Source of the DNA: Clostridia bacterium
GTDB taxonomy: Bacteria > Bacillota > Clostridia > Oscillospirales > Acutalibacteraceae
Length of the DNA: 5,127 nt
Direction of reading: 5' to 3'
Assembly: GCA_017454565.1 (NCBI GenBank)
Contig: JAFTCS010000153.1
Location: 1-5,127 of the forward strand
Shown here: positions 4,194 to 5,127 of the stretch, piece by piece
Layout of the letters: every line of letters starts with the position of its first letter
Numbering within the stretch: position 1 is the first letter of the stretch
The notes under the pieces: generated by a model
Databases searched by the model: none
What the model saw: only the letters and a program-made list of their open reading frames with translations
Told to the model about the DNA's origin: nothing
Translations under genes and position numbers: made by a program

Positions 4194-5036
4194 TCATAAA
4201 AATATCCTCGACTGTTCCTTTGCGCTGTCCTCAACAAGCTGGTCAATGTCGGCAGGGTCGTATTCTGTACCGTCCCATATTTTGTGGGCGGCCACTGCCT
4301 GCCATACAAGCATGGACATTCCTCCCACTGCAGCAGAACCGTTGGCTTCGGCCGCTTCTATCAGCCTTGTTTTCAGCGGATTATACACGGCGTCAAAAAC
4401 ACAGGCGCACCTTGAAAGAGCTTTCTCCGACACAGCCATGCTTCCGGTATTCGGATACATGCCCACCGGCGTACCGTTTACAAGCAGATCAAAGTCTCCG
4501 CTTATCTCTGAAAGCAGACAGCAGCTCACCTGTGTAACTCCTGTCTTTTCCCTTATTTCATTTGCAAGGGCAAGCTGTCCTGCACTGCTCTCGGGTCTGG
4601 CGGCAATAGTAATGCTGCAGCCCGCCTGCGCCGCTTCAAACGCAAATGTTCTTGAGGCTCCCCCGCAGCCAAGCAGTACAACTCTGCCTGCCAGCTTTAT
4701 CCCGCCGTGCTCCAGCGCTTTCAGAAAACCGTCAGGATCGGTGGTGTAGCCTGTCCTTACAGAACCGTTGCAGACAGTATTGACAGAACCGTAAAGCTCT
4801 GCGCGGCTGTCAAGCCTGTCAAGATAAGGAATTATTCTCTGTTTGTTGGGTATTGTAATATTGTAGCCTGCAAGCCGGTCAAGCTCCTTCATCCTTGCTC
4901 CAAGCGTTTCGGGGGGAACGTCCTCCACAGTGTACTCACCCTCAAGACCGGCGATCTCGAACAGGCGCTTATGTACGAACGGAGACATAGTATGGCCTAT
5001 GGGATGACCGATGACTGCGAATCTTCTTTTTGACAT
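4194..5036 (-). CDS. aroE: Shikimate dehydrogenase (NADP+)
   Basis: It reversibly reduces 3-dehydroshikimate to shikimate with NADPH in the cytoplasm. The product of 280 residues has the two-domain AroE layout. The shikimate-binding start is IGHPIGHTMSP (9-19). NITIPNK carries catalytic Lys65, GSVNTV carries Asn86 and YTTDPDGF carries catalytic Asp100. The dinucleotide-binding loop is LLGCGGASRT (121-130), followed by VNGTPVGMYP (186-195), DAVYNPLKT (215-223) and GGMSMLVWQA (238-247). Small departures are Thr16 where E. coli has the first Ser of its SKS pair, TTD for the common NTD, and AARPE in place of the usual NRT after the second strand. The ATG is preceded by AAGGAAG (5044-5050). It is the first gene of the aroE-aroK operon. 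Confidence 0.97.
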   Translation of the reverse strand: MSKRRFAVIGHPIGHTMSPFVHKRLFEIAGLEGEYTVEDVPPETLGARMKELDRLAGYNITIPNKQRIIPYLDRLDSRAELYGSVNTVCNGSVRTGYTTDPDGFLKALEHGGIKLAGRVVLLGCGGASRTFAFEAAQAGCSITIAARPESSAGQLALANEIREKTGVTQVSCCLLSEISGDFDLLVNGTPVGMYPNTGSMAVSEKALSRCACVFDAVYNPLKTRLIEAAEANGSAAVGGMSMLVWQAVAAHKIWDGTEYDPADIDQLVEDSAKEQSRIFL

Positions 5037-5061
5037 TATTTTTCTTCCTTTCCATTATGCA

Positions 5062-5120
5062 ACTATACCAAAATAACCCAAAGCTAAAAAAAAATTATAA
5101 ATCATACAGAAAAATGCAAA
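5062..5120 (-). promoter_or_regulatory. Candidate aroE promoter region
   Basis: Two -10-like boxes lie upstream of aroE on the minus strand. TATAGT (5062-5067), preceded by TGG, is an extended -10 and would give a leader of about 20 nt. TATAAT (5094-5099) is a consensus box with a TTTGCA 15 bp above it, a short spacer. Between them is a run of nine T. I cannot say which is used, and the window ends too soon to see whether another gene lies upstream in the same operon. Confidence 0.4.
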
Positions 5121-5127
5121 TTATATA

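Noticed and set aside
4246..4749. Plus-strand open frame opposite aroE
   Set aside because: AroE on the minus strand has all family motifs; the antisense frame is a codon-bias shadow.

Overview
The window looks like chromosome of a low-to-moderate-GC Clostridia member, most likely a Ruminococcus-like genus of the Oscillospiraceae/Ruminococcaceae. That is an inference. It rests on the Firmicute-type S10 sequence, strong AGGAGG-type ribosome binding sites, AT-rich intergenic DNA with sigma-A-like promoters, and a Ser/Thr/Glu-rich secreted lipoprotein. All five genes lie on the minus strand, so transcription runs from high to low coordinates. No tRNA, rRNA, insertion sequence, CRISPR array or phage gene was seen.

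In transcription order: (1) 5127-3605 holds an aroE-aroK operon (shikimate dehydrogenase and shikimate kinase, two steps of the shikimate route to chorismate). The genes are 24 bp apart, with a promoter-like stretch upstream and a 10-bp terminator hairpin 26 bp past aroK. (2) 3604-2100 holds an apparently monocistronic gene for a 325-residue lipoprotein of unknown function. Its promoter region has 11-bp-periodic direct repeats where a -35 box should be, as at PhoB/OmpR-type activated promoters. Its 3' region has three successive hairpins, the last a terminator; the first encloses a TTGGGG-type repeat (C-rich in the RNA). (3) 2099-1 holds the start of the S10 ribosomal protein operon: rpsJ (S10), rplC (L3) and the first 138 codons of rplD (L4), which runs off the window edge.

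The most interesting non-coding part is upstream of rpsJ. A near-consensus extended -10 promoter sits below phased A-tracts and should produce a leader of about 290 nt. The leader contains a 5' helix, a long branched arm, an intrinsic terminator-like hairpin with five U residues, and a GGAA-loop hairpin before the ribosome binding site. One upstream segment can pair either with an earlier leader segment or with the 3' arm of the terminator. That is the layout of a transcription-attenuation switch that would set ribosomal protein output. The ligand is unknown; L4, encoded in the same operon and the regulator of the E. coli S10 operon, is an obvious but untested candidate.
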